Counted from the stretch's first letter, positions 19,313-28,448 are shown. The stretch is 57,239 nucleotides of DNA from Polaromonas sp. (GCA_030683705.1 JAUXPP010000051.1:1-57239); one strand, 5' to 3'. Numbers and translations: made by a program. Notes: generated by a model not told the origin, from the sequence alone.

Positions 19313-19708
19313 ATGACGCAAAAATGGTTGGACGAGATCCAGTGGGACGACAAGGGCCTGATCCCGGTGATCGCGCAGGAAGCCGCCAGCGGCGACGTGC
19401 TGATGTTCGCCTGGATGAACCGCGAGGCCCTGCAGAAAACCGCCGAACTCGGCCAGGCCGTGTATTACAGCCGCTCGCGCGGCCGGCTCTGGCACAAGGG
19501 CGAGGAGTCCGGCCACCTGCAGACGGTGCACGAGATCCGCATGGACTGCGACAACGACGTGATCCTGCTGAAAGTGACCCAGCTCGGCCACGAACCGGGC
19601 ATCGCCTGCCACACCGGGCGGCACAGCTGTTTTTTCAGCCTGTACCGCGATGGCCAGTGGGTGGTGACCGAACCGGTCTTGAAAGACCCGTCCAGCATCT
19701 ATAAATAA
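19313..19708 (+). CDS. hisI: Phosphoribosyl-AMP cyclohydrolase
   Basis: 131 residues from ATG 19313; an in-frame ATG-like start at 19283 would add ten unconserved residues. It opens the purine ring of PR-AMP. Conserved motifs are [29 protein letters not shown] and the zinc region MDCDND, then [12 protein letters not shown]. It is a separate protein from HisE here, unlike the fused HisIE of enterobacteria. HisE follows after 16 nt. Confidence 0.96.
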   Translation: MTQKWLDEIQWDDKGLIPVIAQEAASGDVLMFAWMNREALQKTAELGQAVYYSRSRGRLWHKGEESGHLQTVHEIRMDCDNDVILLKVTQLGHEPGIACHTGRHSCFFSLYRDGQWVVTEPVLKDPSSIYK

Positions 19709-19724
19709 GAACAAAGAACCAACC

Positions 19725-20105
19725 ATGACATCCAGTGACCCCCTGTTGCGCCTGGCGCGCATCATCGAAAGCCGAAAACCCGGGCAGGGCGGCGACCCGG
19801 ACACCAGCTACGTCGCGCGCCTGTTGCACAAGGGCCCGGACGCCTTCCTGAAAAAAATCGGCGAGGAAGCCACTGAAACCGTGATGGCGGCCAAGGACAT
19901 CGACCATGCTGGCGCGACACCTGAACTCAATGCCAAACTGGTCGGCGAGGTCGCCGACCTGTGGTTCCACAGCCTGATTGCGCTGGCCCACTACGGGCTG
20001 TCGCCGGCTGACGTGATCGCCGAACTCGAGCGCCGCGAGGGCACCAGCGGCATCGAGGAAAAAGCCCTGCGCAAGGCGCAGGACCGCGAAGCCGCCGAGA
20101 AATAA
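19725..20105 (+). CDS. hisE: Phosphoribosyl-ATP pyrophosphatase
   Basis: 126 residues. It removes pyrophosphate from PR-ATP, the second step of histidine synthesis. The MazG-like motif is [15 protein letters not shown] followed by [13 protein letters not shown]. The C-terminal 30 residues are charged and less conserved. It is the last histidine gene of the cluster. Confidence 0.95.
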   Translation: MTSSDPLLRLARIIESRKPGQGGDPDTSYVARLLHKGPDAFLKKIGEEATETVMAAKDIDHAGATPELNAKLVGEVADLWFHSLIALAHYGLSPADVIAELERREGTSGIEEKALRKAQDREAAEK

Positions 20106-20141
20106 TAGATCTGCTGTACGCAGCGAACAGAGGAGAACACC

Positions 20142-20513
20142 ATGAGCGAGACCAACCTGGCCGAGTTCGACACCAAAAATCCGAATGACCGCCTGGTCAT
20201 GCATGTGCTGTACGGCCTGCACACCCTGGCCTGGTTCAGCGGCGGCATCTTTGCGGTGGTTGCGCTGATCGTCAACTATGTGCGCCGCGGCGAGGAGTCC
20301 GATGTGCTGTACATCGACCACCACACCTACAGGATCCAGACCTTCTGGTGGACCCTGATGTGGCTGGTACTGCTGTCGCCGCTGTGGCTGCTGTTCGTGC
20401 TGCCCGGCATGATTGCCTACGGCATCGTCTGGCTCTGGTACCTGTACCGCTGCATCCGCGGCTGGATGCGTTTCAACAGCCAGCGCCCGGCCACCCGCCA
20501 CCCCGAACTTTGA
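20142..20513 (+). CDS. Small integral membrane protein (DUF4870-like)
   Basis: 123 residues. Three hydrophobic segments are seen at about 22-46, 67-88 and 89-104, separated by a short charged loop (YVRRGEESDVLYIDHH). This layout resembles the DUF4870 group, but no function is known to me. It is preceded by a good AGAGGAG ribosome site and lies 36 nt after hisE and 17 nt before the HIT gene, so it is probably co-transcribed with them. Confidence 0.85.
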   Translation: MSETNLAEFDTKNPNDRLVMHVLYGLHTLAWFSGGIFAVVALIVNYVRRGEESDVLYIDHHTYRIQTFWWTLMWLVLLSPLWLLFVLPGMIAYGIVWLWYLYRCIRGWMRFNSQRPATRHPEL

Positions 20514-20530
20514 ACCCCATCCCGCCGACC

Positions 20531-20905
20531 ATGAGCCAGCCCAGCCACGCCCACGACGACAACTGCATTTTCTGCAAGATCGCTGCCGGGAAAATCCCCA
20601 GCCGCAAGGTGTACGAAGACGATGAGATCTTCGCTTTTGACGACATCAACCCGTGGGCGCCCGTCCACTTTTTGATGATCCCGAAAATACACGTCCCGTC
20701 GATGGCGCAGGTCGGGCCGGAACACGCGGCCCTGCTGGGCCGCATGATGGCGCTGGCCCCGAAACTGGCCCTCGACAAAGGCTGCCGGCCCTATCCGGAA
20801 GGGGGCTTTCGCATCGTCACCAACACTGGCGCCGAGGGTGGCCAGGAAGTGCACCACCTGCACATTCATGTGATGGGCGGCCCGCGCCCATGGCTGAAGG
20901 GTTAG
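20531..20905 (+). CDS. HIT-family nucleotide-binding hydrolase (HinT-like)
   Basis: 124 residues from ATG 20531. It has the histidine triad H109-L-H111-I-H113 followed by VMGG, plus Cys12 and Cys15 (CIFCKI), which may bind zinc. HinT-type members hydrolyse adenosine phosphoramidates. Its position between hisE and tatABC is a known arrangement in betaproteobacteria. A GC-rich repeat begins at its stop codon. Confidence 0.93.
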   Translation: MSQPSHAHDDNCIFCKIAAGKIPSRKVYEDDEIFAFDDINPWAPVHFLMIPKIHVPSMAQVGPEHAALLGRMMALAPKLALDKGCRPYPEGGFRIVTNTGAEGGQEVHHLHIHVMGGPRPWLKG

Positions 20906-20980
20906 TTCCCACGCTCGAACTTGAAAAAGGGCGCTGCGCCTGCGGGCCGGCAGAGGCGGACCCGCGGCCCCGCCTGAATT
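20906..20980 (+). repeat. CG-rep element, divergent copy after the HIT gene
   Basis: It begins at the base after the stop, with CCCACGCTCGAAC as in the other copies, and ends in GGGCCGGCAGAGGCGGAC and CCGCGG. It is more degenerate than the copies at 32837 and 39313. The rest of the 241-nt gap to tatA has a TAGAAT at 21095-21100, a possible -10 box without a clear -35, and AGGAG before tatA. Confidence 0.45.
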
Positions 20981-21146
20981 GAAGAATTCGCCGTTCGTGG
21001 AAGGGTAAATCCCCACTTGCAGCCCGGGCATCGCACACCAGATGAAGCCGTGCGGTTTATGCAGGGCTTCGGGCGCAGCCGGGCGCAAGGCCTTTAGAAT
21101 GGCCACAACCTCGTGCAACATTGCAATTAATGCTTAGGAGATAAAC

Positions 21147-21386
21147 ATGGGCTCGTTTTCCATTTGGCACTGGCTGATCGTGCTGCTGATCGTCGTGATG
21201 GTGTTTGGCACCAAAAAGCTCAAGAACATGGGCAGCGACCTGGGTGGCGCCGTGAAAGGCTTCAAGGACGGCATGAAGGAAGGCGGCCAGACCGCCGACG
21301 AAAAAGCTGCAGAAACCGGCAAGGTCGCACACGCACAGACCGCCGACAAAACCACGATCGACGTGGAAGCCAAGCAAAAGTCCTGA
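21147..21386 (+). CDS. tatA: Sec-independent translocase subunit TatA
   Basis: 79 residues: an N-terminal membrane helix ([19 protein letters not shown]), the FGTKKL hinge, an amphipathic helix and a polar tail. TatA multimers form the pore of the twin-arginine export system for folded proteins. TatB and TatC follow. A copy of a GC-rich repeat lies 5 nt after its stop. Confidence 0.95.
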   Translation: MGSFSIWHWLIVLLIVVMVFGTKKLKNMGSDLGGAVKGFKDGMKEGGQTADEKAAETGKVAHAQTADKTTIDVEAKQKS

Positions 21387-21390
21387 ATGT

Positions 21391-21409
21391 TGGCCCCCAC
21401 GCTCGCCGG
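21391..21409 (+). repeat. CG-rep element, short copy between tatA and tatB
   Basis: GGCCCCCACGCTCGCC begins at 21392 and matches the start of the tandem copies at 32838. Only the first part of the repeat is present. It begins 5 nt after the tatA stop. Confidence 0.55.
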
Positions 21410-21435
21410 GCGCTGGTTTTGCCTGCTGACTTCGC

Positions 21436-21915
21436 ATGATTGATATCGGCCTGTCCAAAATCGCGCTGATAGGCGCGGTGGCGCTGATCGTCATCGGGCC
21501 GGAGAAGCTGCCGCGCCTGGCGCGCACCGTCGGCACCTTGCTGGGCAAGGCGCAGCGTTATGTGGCCGACGTCAAGCAGGAGGTCAACCGCTCCATGGAG
21601 CTCGACGAGCTCAAGAAAATGAAGGAGTCGATGGAAGGCGCTGCGCGCGACGTCGAAAACTCGATCCAGACCAATGCCAGTGATTTTGAGAAATCCTGGG
21701 CAGAAACCACCGGTACGGCCTCCAGCGAGGAGTTGCCCGGCATGGTCAGTTTTCCCGAATACAAACACCCGAAGAAAAACTGGCGGCTCAAGACCGGCGC
21801 CACGCCGCAGTGGTACAAGGCCCGCTCCGGCGTGCGCACCAAGGCGCTGTCCGGTGCGGCCCGTGTGGCCCGTTACCGTCCCCGTTCCAGCGCGTCTTCC
21901 GGCCGAAACGGCTGA
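21436..21915 (+). CDS. tatB: Sec-independent translocase subunit TatB
   Basis: 159 residues. One N-terminal membrane helix, the hinge [15 protein letters not shown], an amphipathic helix, then a long polar tail. With TatC it forms the receptor for twin-arginine signal peptides. The tail is longer than TatA's and ends in a Lys/Arg/Ser-rich stretch. Confidence 0.94.
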   Translation: MIDIGLSKIALIGAVALIVIGPEKLPRLARTVGTLLGKAQRYVADVKQEVNRSMELDELKKMKESMEGAARDVENSIQTNASDFEKSWAETTGTASSEELPGMVSFPEYKHPKKNWRLKTGATPQWYKARSGVRTKALSGAARVARYRPRSSASSGRNG

Positions 21916-21975
21916 TTTCCCCAACCGCCACCCACGCGCAGCCCTCGCGCCCAATCTCCAGCGCACACCGTCCCC

Positions 21976-22767
21976 ATGAGCGATCCCAACACCGACAAGC
22001 CCGACGAACTCGCGGGCACCGAGCAGCCTTTTGTGCAGCACCTGATGGAACTGCGCGACCGGATGATCCGCGTGGTGATTGCCATCGGTATCGCCGCCGG
22101 CATCCTGGCGATCTGGCCCGGGCCGGCCGTGCTGTTCGACCTGCTGGCCGCGCCGCTGGTGGACACCCTGCCCAAGGGCGCCTCGCTGATCGCCACCTCG
22201 GTGATTTCGCCCTTCCTGGTGCCGCTGAAAATATTGCTGATGGCCGCTTTCATGCTGGCCCTGCCGGTGGTGCTCTACCAGGTCTGGGCGTTTGTGGCGC
22301 CCGGCCTCTACACGCATGAGAAAAAGCTGGTGATGCCGCTGGTGGTGTCCAGCACGCTGCTGTTTTTTGTCGGTGTGGCGTTTTGCTACTTCTTTGTTTT
22401 CGGCCAGGTGTTCAAGTTCATCCAGGGCTTTGCGCCCAAGTCCATCGTGGCGGCGCCTGACATCGAGGCCTACCTCGGTTTTGTGCTGAGCATGTTCCTG
22501 GCCTTCGGCATGGCCTTCGAGGTGCCGATCGCGGTGGTGGTGCTGGCGCGCATGAATATTGTCAGCATCGAGAAGCTGAAGAACTTCCGCGGTTACTTCA
22601 TCGTGCTGGCTTTTGTGATCGCGGCCATTGTGACGCCGCCGGACGTGGTGTCGCAGCTGGCGCTGGCGATCCCGATGTGCATCCTGTACGAGGTCGGCAT
22701 CTGGGCGGCGCAACTGTTCATCAAACACACCCAGGCGCCGGACGACGCCGAAGCTGCCAAACCCTGA
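21976..22767 (+). CDS. tatC: Sec-independent translocase subunit TatC
   Basis: 263 residues with six predicted membrane segments. The N-terminal conserved block is QPFVQHLMELRDRMIRV. It recognises the twin-arginine motif. It is 60 nt after tatB. A CORE17 repeat begins 2-3 nt after its stop, between it and the convergent protease gene. Confidence 0.95.
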   Translation: MSDPNTDKPDELAGTEQPFVQHLMELRDRMIRVVIAIGIAAGILAIWPGPAVLFDLLAAPLVDTLPKGASLIATSVISPFLVPLKILLMAAFMLALPVVLYQVWAFVAPGLYTHEKKLVMPLVVSSTLLFFVGVAFCYFFVFGQVFKFIQGFAPKSIVAAPDIEAYLGFVLSMFLAFGMAFEVPIAVVVLARMNIVSIEKLKNFRGYFIVLAFVIAAIVTPPDVVSQLALAIPMCILYEVGIWAAQLFIKHTQAPDDAEAAKP

Positions 22768-22769
22768 GC

Positions 22770-22824
22770 CAAAACGGCTTCCAGCCCACGCCAGATGTGC
22801 GTGAGCAGCTACTCAATCTGTAGC
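22770..22824 (+). repeat. CORE17 dispersed repeat, copy D, between convergent tatC and protease gene
   Basis: AAAACGGCTTCCAG is followed by CCC at 22785 and the core GCTACTCAATCTGTAGC at 22808-22824; CCC to core end is 40 nt. It occupies nearly all of the 65-nt gap. Confidence 0.8.
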
Positions 22825-22832
22825 AATCACGT

Positions 22833-23993
22833 TTATTGGCGGCGCGCCTGCGGGCGCTGGCGGGTGCCGGGCACCACGGCAATCTCGGTCTTTTTGTCCT
22901 TGCGCCACACCGTCATCGGCGCCGACACGCCCGGCTTGAGCGCAGCCACCGCCGTCAGCAGCTCGGACACCGTGCCCACGGCCTTGCCGCCCACTTCCAG
23001 GATCACGTCGCCCGGCACGATGCCGGCCTGCGCCGCCGGGCCGTTCTGCAGCACCCCGGTGATCACCACGCCGCTGCCGCCGACCGCGCCGGGCTTGATG
23101 CCGAAGGTTTCGGCCAGCTCGGGGCTCAAGTCCTGCGGCTCCACGCCAATCCAGCCGCGCGTGACCTGGCCGTCCTTGATGATGCTTTCCAGCACCTGCT
23201 TGCCGGTGGACACCGGAATGGCGAAACCGATGCCCATGGAGCCGCCCGAGCGCGAGTAAATCGCGGTATTGATGCCCAGCAGCCGGCCCTGGGTGTCGAC
23301 CAGCGCGCCGCCCGAGTTGCCGGGATTGATCGCCGCGTCGGTCTGGATGAAGTTTTCGAAGGTGTTGATGCCGAGCTGGTTGCGGCCCAATGCGCTGACG
23401 ATGCCGCTGGTGACGGTCTGCCCGACGCCGAAGGGATTGCCGATCGCCAGCACCGGGTCGCCGACCTGCGCCGTGTCCGAGCTGCCCAGCACGATGACCG
23501 GCAGCTTGTCGAGTTCGATCTTCAGGATGGCCAGGTCGGTTTCGGGGTCGGTGCCTATGACCTTGGCCCTGGCCTTGCGCGTGTCGTTGAGGATGACCTC
23601 GATGTCGTCCGCACCTTCGACCACGTGGTTGTTGGTCAGGATGTAGCCGTTGGGGCTGACGATCACGCCGCTGCCCAGGCCGACCTGCGGTTCGGCCGGG
23701 CCACCCTGGTCGCCGAAGAAAAACCGGAACCAGGGGTCGTCCATGTTCGGGTTGCGCGCGGCCGCCTTGCTGGTGTTGATGCTGACCACCGCGGCTGAAG
23801 CGGCCTTGGCCGCCGCGGCAAAACTGCCGGCCGGTGCGGCGCTGCCGGCCGGACCGGCGGGCGCTTCGATCACGGCCACTGCATTGCCCAGCGCTTGCCG
23901 GTTCACCCATTGCGGCTGCAGGGTGGCCACCACAAAATAGGCGGCCAGCAGCACCGTGACGGTTTGTGAAAAGAAAAGCCAGGTTTTGCGCAT
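22833..23993 (-). CDS. Membrane-anchored HtrA-family serine protease (DegS/AlgW-like)
   Basis: 386 residues from the ATG at 23993; the open frame continues upstream but the protein starting MRKTWLFFSQ has the right form. One N-terminal membrane anchor (about 5-25) is followed by an Ala-rich linker, a trypsin-like domain with His123 (TNNHVVEG), Asp153 (DPETDLAIL) and Ser227 (GNSGGAL), and one PDZ domain (about 285-375). One anchor plus one PDZ resembles DegS/AlgW, which start the sigma-E response, rather than soluble DegP/DegQ with two PDZ domains. Whether it acts on an anti-sigma factor here is unknown. It is divergent from cysK. Confidence 0.92.
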   Translation of the reverse strand: MRKTWLFFSQTVTVLLAAYFVVATLQPQWVNRQALGNAVAVIEAPAGPAGSAAPAGSFAAAAKAASAAVVSINTSKAAARNPNMDDPWFRFFFGDQGGPAEPQVGLGSGVIVSPNGYILTNNHVVEGADDIEVILNDTRKARAKVIGTDPETDLAILKIELDKLPVIVLGSSDTAQVGDPVLAIGNPFGVGQTVTSGIVSALGRNQLGINTFENFIQTDAAINPGNSGGALVDTQGRLLGINTAIYSRSGGSMGIGFAIPVSTGKQVLESIIKDGQVTRGWIGVEPQDLSPELAETFGIKPGAVGGSGVVITGVLQNGPAAQAGIVPGDVILEVGGKAVGTVSELLTAVAALKPGVSAPMTVWRKDKKTEIAVVPGTRQRPQARRQ

Positions 23994-24184
23994 GATGGGT
24001 CCAGGGAAAGTGCTGCCGCCGGCCGGAACACGGCCACGCAGTGATTGCAACAAACGCAATTTTCCTCCAGTTTGCAAACCTTGCGCCGGCTGCGGCATGC
24101 CGGAAGGGCCATAATTTGCAGACACTCGCCGGGCCCGCGCGGCCCGCACCCACCGCAGCCCTGCGGCCTACCCAAGGATTCGCC

Positions 24185-25108
24185 ATGAAAGCCTCCAGCG
24201 TTCTCGCCACCATCGGCAACACGCCGCACATCCGTATCAACCGCCTGTTCGGACCGGCCAGCCAGACCCACCAGATTTACATCAAGTCCGAGCGCAGCAA
24301 CCCGGGCGGCTCAATCAAGGACCGGATTGCGCTGGCCATGGTCGAAGCCGCCGAGCAGTCCGGCGCATTGCAGCCCGGTGGCACCATCATCGAGCCGACC
24401 TCCGGCAACACCGGCGTCGGCCTGGCCATGGTGGCCGCCGTCAAGGGCTACCGGCTGGTGCTGGTGATGCCCGACAGCATGAGCATCGAACGCCGCCGCC
24501 TGATGCTGGCCTACGGCGCCAGCTTCGAATTGACCCCGCGCGAAAAGGGCATGAACGGTGCGATCGCGCATGCCAAGGAGCTGGTGGCCAGGACGCCGGG
24601 CGCCTGGATGCCGCAGCAGTTCGACAACCCGGCCAACATCGCAATTCACGTGCGCACCACGGCACAGGAGATCCTGGCCGATTTTCCGCAGGGGGTGGAT
24701 GTCCTGATCACCGGTGTCGGTACCGGCGGCCACCTGAGCGGCGTGGCACAGGTGCTGAAAGCCCAGTTTCCGGCGACGAAGGTGTTTGCAGTGGAGCCGG
24801 CGGCCTCGCCGGTGATCAGCGGCGGCAAACCGTCGCCGCATCCGATCCAGGGCATAGGCGCCGGTTTCATCCCGGCCAACCTGCAGACCGCGCTGCTCGA
24901 CGGCGTGATCCAGGTCGAGGGCGACGCCGCCAAGGACTATGCGCGCCGTTGCGCCGCGCAGGAGGGCCTGCTGGTCGGCATCTCCTCCGGCGCGACGCTG
25001 GCGGCGATAGCGCAGAAGCTGCCTGAGATTCCCGCCGGCAGCACGGTGCTGGGCTTCAACTACGACACCGGCGAGCGTTACCTGTCGGTGGAGGGTTTCC
25101 TGCCTTGA
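24185..25108 (+). CDS. cysK: Cysteine synthase (O-acetylserine sulfhydrylase)
   Basis: 307 residues from ATG 24185; the frame is open upstream but the first conserved residues are [18 protein letters not shown]. The PLP lysine is Lys45 in NPGGSIKDR, and the phosphate loop is [14 protein letters not shown]. The MSIERR and [12 protein letters not shown] motifs match the CysK type better than CysM. It makes cysteine from O-acetylserine and sulfide. The gap to the divergent protease is 191 nt and has a CATAAT (24110-24115) but no clear -35. The stop overlaps the next gene's TTG start. Confidence 0.93.
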   Translation: MKASSVLATIGNTPHIRINRLFGPASQTHQIYIKSERSNPGGSIKDRIALAMVEAAEQSGALQPGGTIIEPTSGNTGVGLAMVAAVKGYRLVLVMPDSMSIERRRLMLAYGASFELTPREKGMNGAIAHAKELVARTPGAWMPQQFDNPANIAIHVRTTAQEILADFPQGVDVLITGVGTGGHLSGVAQVLKAQFPATKVFAVEPAASPVISGGKPSPHPIQGIGAGFIPANLQTALLDGVIQVEGDAAKDYARRCAAQEGLLVGISSGATLAAIAQKLPEIPAGSTVLGFNYDTGERYLSVEGFLP

Positions 25109-25878
25109 ACGCCGCCATTGCGCCGCGCGCGCTGCTGCTGACGGCTTTCGACCAGCTGCTGCAGCCCGAGCTGTTCAAGGACTACGGGCCCAACGGGCTG
25201 CAGGTCGAGGGCAAGGCCGAGGTGCGCAAGATCGTCTCGGGCGTCACCGCCAGCCTGGCGCTGATCGAGGCCGCCATCGCGGCTGATGCCGATGCGATTT
25301 TTGTGCACCACGGCCTGTTCTGGCGCGGCCAGGACGGTCGCGTGACCGGCTGGATGAAGCAGCGGCTGGGCCTGTTGCTGGCGCACGACATCAACCTCTA
25401 CGCCTACCATTTGCCGCTGGACGCCCATCCGGCGCTTGGCAACAACGCGCAGCTGGGCCTCAAGCTCGGCCTGAAGGCGGACCGCTGGTTCGGCGACAAC
25501 AAGCTGGGTTTCCTCGGCGGGCGCAGCGGCGCCGAAGACGGCTTCGACTCTGCCGAGAGCCTCGCCGTACATGTCAAAAATGCACTAAATCGGCCTGTAA
25601 CCCTTGTCGGACGTGCGCAAGGAGCTATCAAAAACATAGCATGGTGCACCGGTGGCGCGCAGGGCTACTTCGAGGACGCGATTGCCGCCGGGGCCGACGC
25701 CTTCATCACCGGCGAGATCTCCGAGCCGCAGGCGCACTACGCGCGCGAGATGGGCGTGGCCTTCATCGCCTGTGGCCACCATGCGTCGGAGCGTTATGGG
25801 GCGCCCGCGGTGGCGGCCCATGTGGCGGCGCAGTTCGGGCTGGCCCACGAGTTCATCGACATCGACAACCCGGCCTAG
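25105..25878 (+). CDS. NIF3-like dinuclear metal-centre protein
   Basis: 257 residues from a TTG start overlapping the cysK stop (TTGA). NIF3/DUF34 family: metal-ligand motifs [11 protein letters not shown] near the N-terminal third and [10 protein letters not shown] near the end. The family's biochemical role is not settled (GTP cyclohydrolase-related proposals exist). Residues 157-179 are encoded by a CORE17 repeat (25575-25640), yet the frame is intact and the following conserved [13 protein letters not shown] is present. Confidence 0.92.
   Translation: MNAAIAPRALLLTAFDQLLQPELFKDYGPNGLQVEGKAEVRKIVSGVTASLALIEAAIAADADAIFVHHGLFWRGQDGRVTGWMKQRLGLLLAHDINLYAYHLPLDAHPALGNNAQLGLKLGLKADRWFGDNKLGFLGGRSGAEDGFDSAESLAVHVKNALNRPVTLVGRAQGAIKNIAWCTGGAQGYFEDAIAAGADAFITGEISEPQAHYAREMGVAFIACGHHASERYGAPAVAAHVAAQFGLAHEFIDIDNPA
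25575..25640 (+). repeat. CORE17 dispersed repeat, copy E, inside the NIF3 coding region
   Basis: A CCC block starts at 25601 and the core GCTATCAAAAACATAGC is at 25624-25640. Over the 40 nt from CCC to core end it matches copy F (28482-28521) at 32 positions by my count. It is in the sense orientation in the NIF3 gene and encodes residues 157-179 without breaking the frame. Confidence 0.75.
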
Positions 25879-25892
25879 GCGCCTGGCGCGTC

Positions 25893-27179
25893 TCAGGCGC
25901 TGCGGCGCGACCGGACCGGCTGCAGCCGCGCCGGGTGGGAGCGCGCGGTGCGCATGGCGTGCCAGCTGGCGCCGAGTTCGGCATTTTCCACAGGCACGGC
26001 CTGGCGGCTGATTTCATCGAGCAGGGCGGCGCGCGAACGCATCGCGCGCGCGGCCGCTGCCATGTCCTGCACCTCATGCAGCAAGTCGTCCACGTCCCTG
26101 GCCGCGCCCGACAGGTGCACCATGCCGACCCCGATGTCGGCGCTGAGCTTGATGCGTTCGCCGTTGAGCGAGGTCACCTCCAGCGGCTTGCGCAGGCTGG
26201 AAGCCACGCGCAGGCCCATGGTGCGTATCCAGCGCGGCGAATGCAGGGTTTCGATCAGCACCACGAAACAGCGGTCGTAGTAACGCCCGGCCGGATTCAC
26301 CACGCCGGTGTGGCGCTGCATGCGGCGCGCCAGCTGGCTGTAGATTTCATTGAGCCCGTAGTGGCCGACCTGGGCCAGCAGGCGTTCGGGATCGAAGACC
26401 TGCACCGCCATCAGCGCGCCGTCGCGGCGGGTACGCACCAGCCGGCGCTGGGCGCGTATGATTTTTTGCACCATCGCCGTGCTGTTGTAGAGCTGGGTGA
26501 CCGGGTCGCGCCGCGAATGGGCCTGGTGGCGGATTTGCAGGTCCTGGTGGTTGCGCAGCCACAGCGTCACCGCAATCGCCGCAACGCTGAGCAGGCCCAG
26601 CAGGGCCACCACGGCCTGGATCGCCAGCGACGGGCGTGTGGTGTTGAGCGCCAGCCAGTACAGGCCCCATTGCAGCGGCAGCGTCAGCAGGCAACCGGCG
26701 GCCAGGCCCCAGGCCAGCCGGTCTCCCTGCTGGGTGGCGCGCACCGCCAGCCACAGGGCCACCGACAGTGTCACCACGGTCAGCATGGCCGATGCCGCCA
26801 GTTGCAGGCCGGCCGGCAGCAGCAGGCACAGCGGGCCACCGACCAGGCACAGCAGCGTGGTCCCGCGAAAACTGATGTCGCTCACGCGGTCCCGCCTGGG
26901 CGCCGACAGCCAGTGGCTCGCGCCGTAGGCGCCCAGGCCGGCGCACAGCGGGCCGATCAGCACCTGGGCGGTAAACACCCAGGGCGCGTCGGCCTGGTCA
27001 AGCAGGGCTTCAGGCAGGCCGCTGAGCAGGAAAAAAAACAGCCAGCAGGCACTGAGGTAGATCAGGCTTTGCACGCTGGCCCGGCTGCGGCTGTATACCG
27101 CGTCCGTCAGCGCCAGCAAAACCACCAGCGCGATGGAGCCGGCAGCGGCGCTCCAGATGACGGTTTCGGCAGCGTTCAT
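25893..27179 (-). CDS. Membrane protein with degenerate GGDEF domain
   Basis: 428 residues. About seven hydrophobic segments fill residues 1-208, followed by a GGDEF-type fold (RRDPVTQLYNSTAMVQ at about 223 onward). The signature is lost: R299-Y-Y-D-R-C-F replaces R-x-G-G-D-E-F, so the metal- and catalysis-related Asp/Glu and the glycines are absent, and diguanylate cyclase activity is unlikely. It might sense a signal and bind a partner or c-di-GMP, but that is inference. It is convergent to the NIF3 gene with 14 nt between. The 222-nt gap upstream to pdxA holds ATTATG on the plus strand at 27326-27331, a minus-strand CATAAT, as the only promoter-like sign. Confidence 0.85.
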   Translation of the reverse strand: MNAAETVIWSAAAGSIALVVLLALTDAVYSRSRASVQSLIYLSACWLFFFLLSGLPEALLDQADAPWVFTAQVLIGPLCAGLGAYGASHWLSAPRRDRVSDISFRGTTLLCLVGGPLCLLLPAGLQLAASAMLTVVTLSVALWLAVRATQQGDRLAWGLAAGCLLTLPLQWGLYWLALNTTRPSLAIQAVVALLGLLSVAAIAVTLWLRNHQDLQIRHQAHSRRDPVTQLYNSTAMVQKIIRAQRRLVRTRRDGALMAVQVFDPERLLAQVGHYGLNEIYSQLARRMQRHTGVVNPAGRYYDRCFVVLIETLHSPRWIRTMGLRVASSLRKPLEVTSLNGERIKLSADIGVGMVHLSGAARDVDDLLHEVQDMAAAARAMRSRAALLDEISRQAVPVENAELGASWHAMRTARSHPARLQPVRSRRSA

Positions 27180-27401
27180 GGGTTCGCCCCCAGCTGCGCC
27201 GGCCAGGTCGCCATGGTTTGCGCGAAAATACCGACAGAATGCATCGTGCTGCTTCCTTCCATCCGGCTGCCGGCCGCCTGCCTTTGCCCGGGTATGCGGG
27301 TGGGGGGCAGGGTGGCTTTCAAACCATTATGGGCCGATCGGGTGGCCGGGGGAAGTCATGAGATACACCAAGGTATTACCTGTCCATGACGGGGCGCGGG
27401 C

Positions 27402-28448
27402 ATGGCACTGAGCCGGCCGCTGCTGCTCACCATGGGCGATCCGGCCGGTATCGGCCCGGAAATCATTGCCAAAGCCTGTCGCGACGCGCCTGACGACCTG
27501 GCCGCTTGCGTGGTGGTGGGTGATGTGGCGACCCTGCGCCGCGCTTCACGCCTGGTCGCGGGCGCGCCGGCATCGGCGCTGCCGGTGGTGCAGCTGTCGG
27601 AGCTTGCCGATTGGGCGGGGGTGCCGCCGCGCAGCATCGCGGTGCTGCAGCGCTGTGACTTGCCCGAACTGGCGGCTTACGGTCAGGTCAGCGCGGCAGC
27701 CGGCAAGGCGGCGGCAGACTGCATCGTCTGGGCTGCGCGTGCCACGCTGGCGGGTCAGGCCGCGGCCATGGTCACGGCGCCCATCCACAAGGAGGCGCTG
27801 GCCCTGGCGGGTGCAGAATTTGCACGTTTCCCGGGGCACACCGAGTTGCTGCAGGCCGAAGCCGCGGCCTTTGCGGGCAAGGCAATCGACGAGATGCCGG
27901 TGCGCATGATGCTGGCCAACAACGAGCTCAAGACCGTGCTGGTCAGCATCCACCTGTCGCTGCGCGACGCCATCGCCGCGGTGACGCTGGACCGCGTGCT
28001 GCAAACCCTGCAGATCACGCACCGGTCGGTGCGCAGCGCTTCTGGCGGCGCGCCGCGCATCGCGGTGGCCGGTTTGAACCCGCATGCGGGGGAGGGCGGC
28101 CTGTTCGGCCGCGAGGAAATCGACATCATCGCCCCGGCCATCGCCGCGGCCCGGGCCCAGGGCCTGGACGTGAGCGGCCCCTTCGCGCCCGACACCGTGT
28201 TCATGCGCGCGCGCGCGCCGGCCGGGGAGTCCGGCGAGTTCGATGTGGTGGTGGCGATGTACCACGACCAGGGCCTGATCCCGGTCAAGTACCTCGGTGT
28301 GGAGCAAGGCGTCAACGTCACCCTCGGCCTGCCGCTGGTGCGCACCAGCCCGGACCACGGCACGGCTTTCGACATCGCCGGCACCGGCAAGGCGGACGCG
28401 TCCAGCCTGATTGCCGCCATCCGCATGGCGCGCAGCCTGGCTGGCTGA
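27402..28448 (+). CDS. pdxA: 4-hydroxythreonine-4-phosphate dehydrogenase
   Basis: 348 residues. PdxA makes the precursor that PdxJ uses for pyridoxine phosphate (vitamin B6). Conserved blocks include TMGDPAGIGPEIIAKA, the metal-binding APIHKEAL and FPGHTELLQ, and MYHDQGLIPVKY. No strong Shine-Dalgarno precedes the ATG. It is convergent to mscL, and the 148-nt gap holds a CORE17 copy and a GC hairpin. Confidence 0.96.
   Translation: MALSRPLLLTMGDPAGIGPEIIAKACRDAPDDLAACVVVGDVATLRRASRLVAGAPASALPVVQLSELADWAGVPPRSIAVLQRCDLPELAAYGQVSAAAGKAAADCIVWAARATLAGQAAAMVTAPIHKEALALAGAEFARFPGHTELLQAEAAAFAGKAIDEMPVRMMLANNELKTVLVSIHLSLRDAIAAVTLDRVLQTLQITHRSVRSASGGAPRIAVAGLNPHAGEGGLFGREEIDIIAPAIAAARAQGLDVSGPFAPDTVFMRARAPAGESGEFDVVVAMYHDQGLIPVKYLGVEQGVNVTLGLPLVRTSPDHGTAFDIAGTGKADASSLIAAIRMARSLAG

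Noticed and set aside
21262..22728. Open frame of 488 codons on the minus strand opposite tatA to tatC
   Set aside because: His/Gln/Arg-rich shadow frame opposite three conserved genes.
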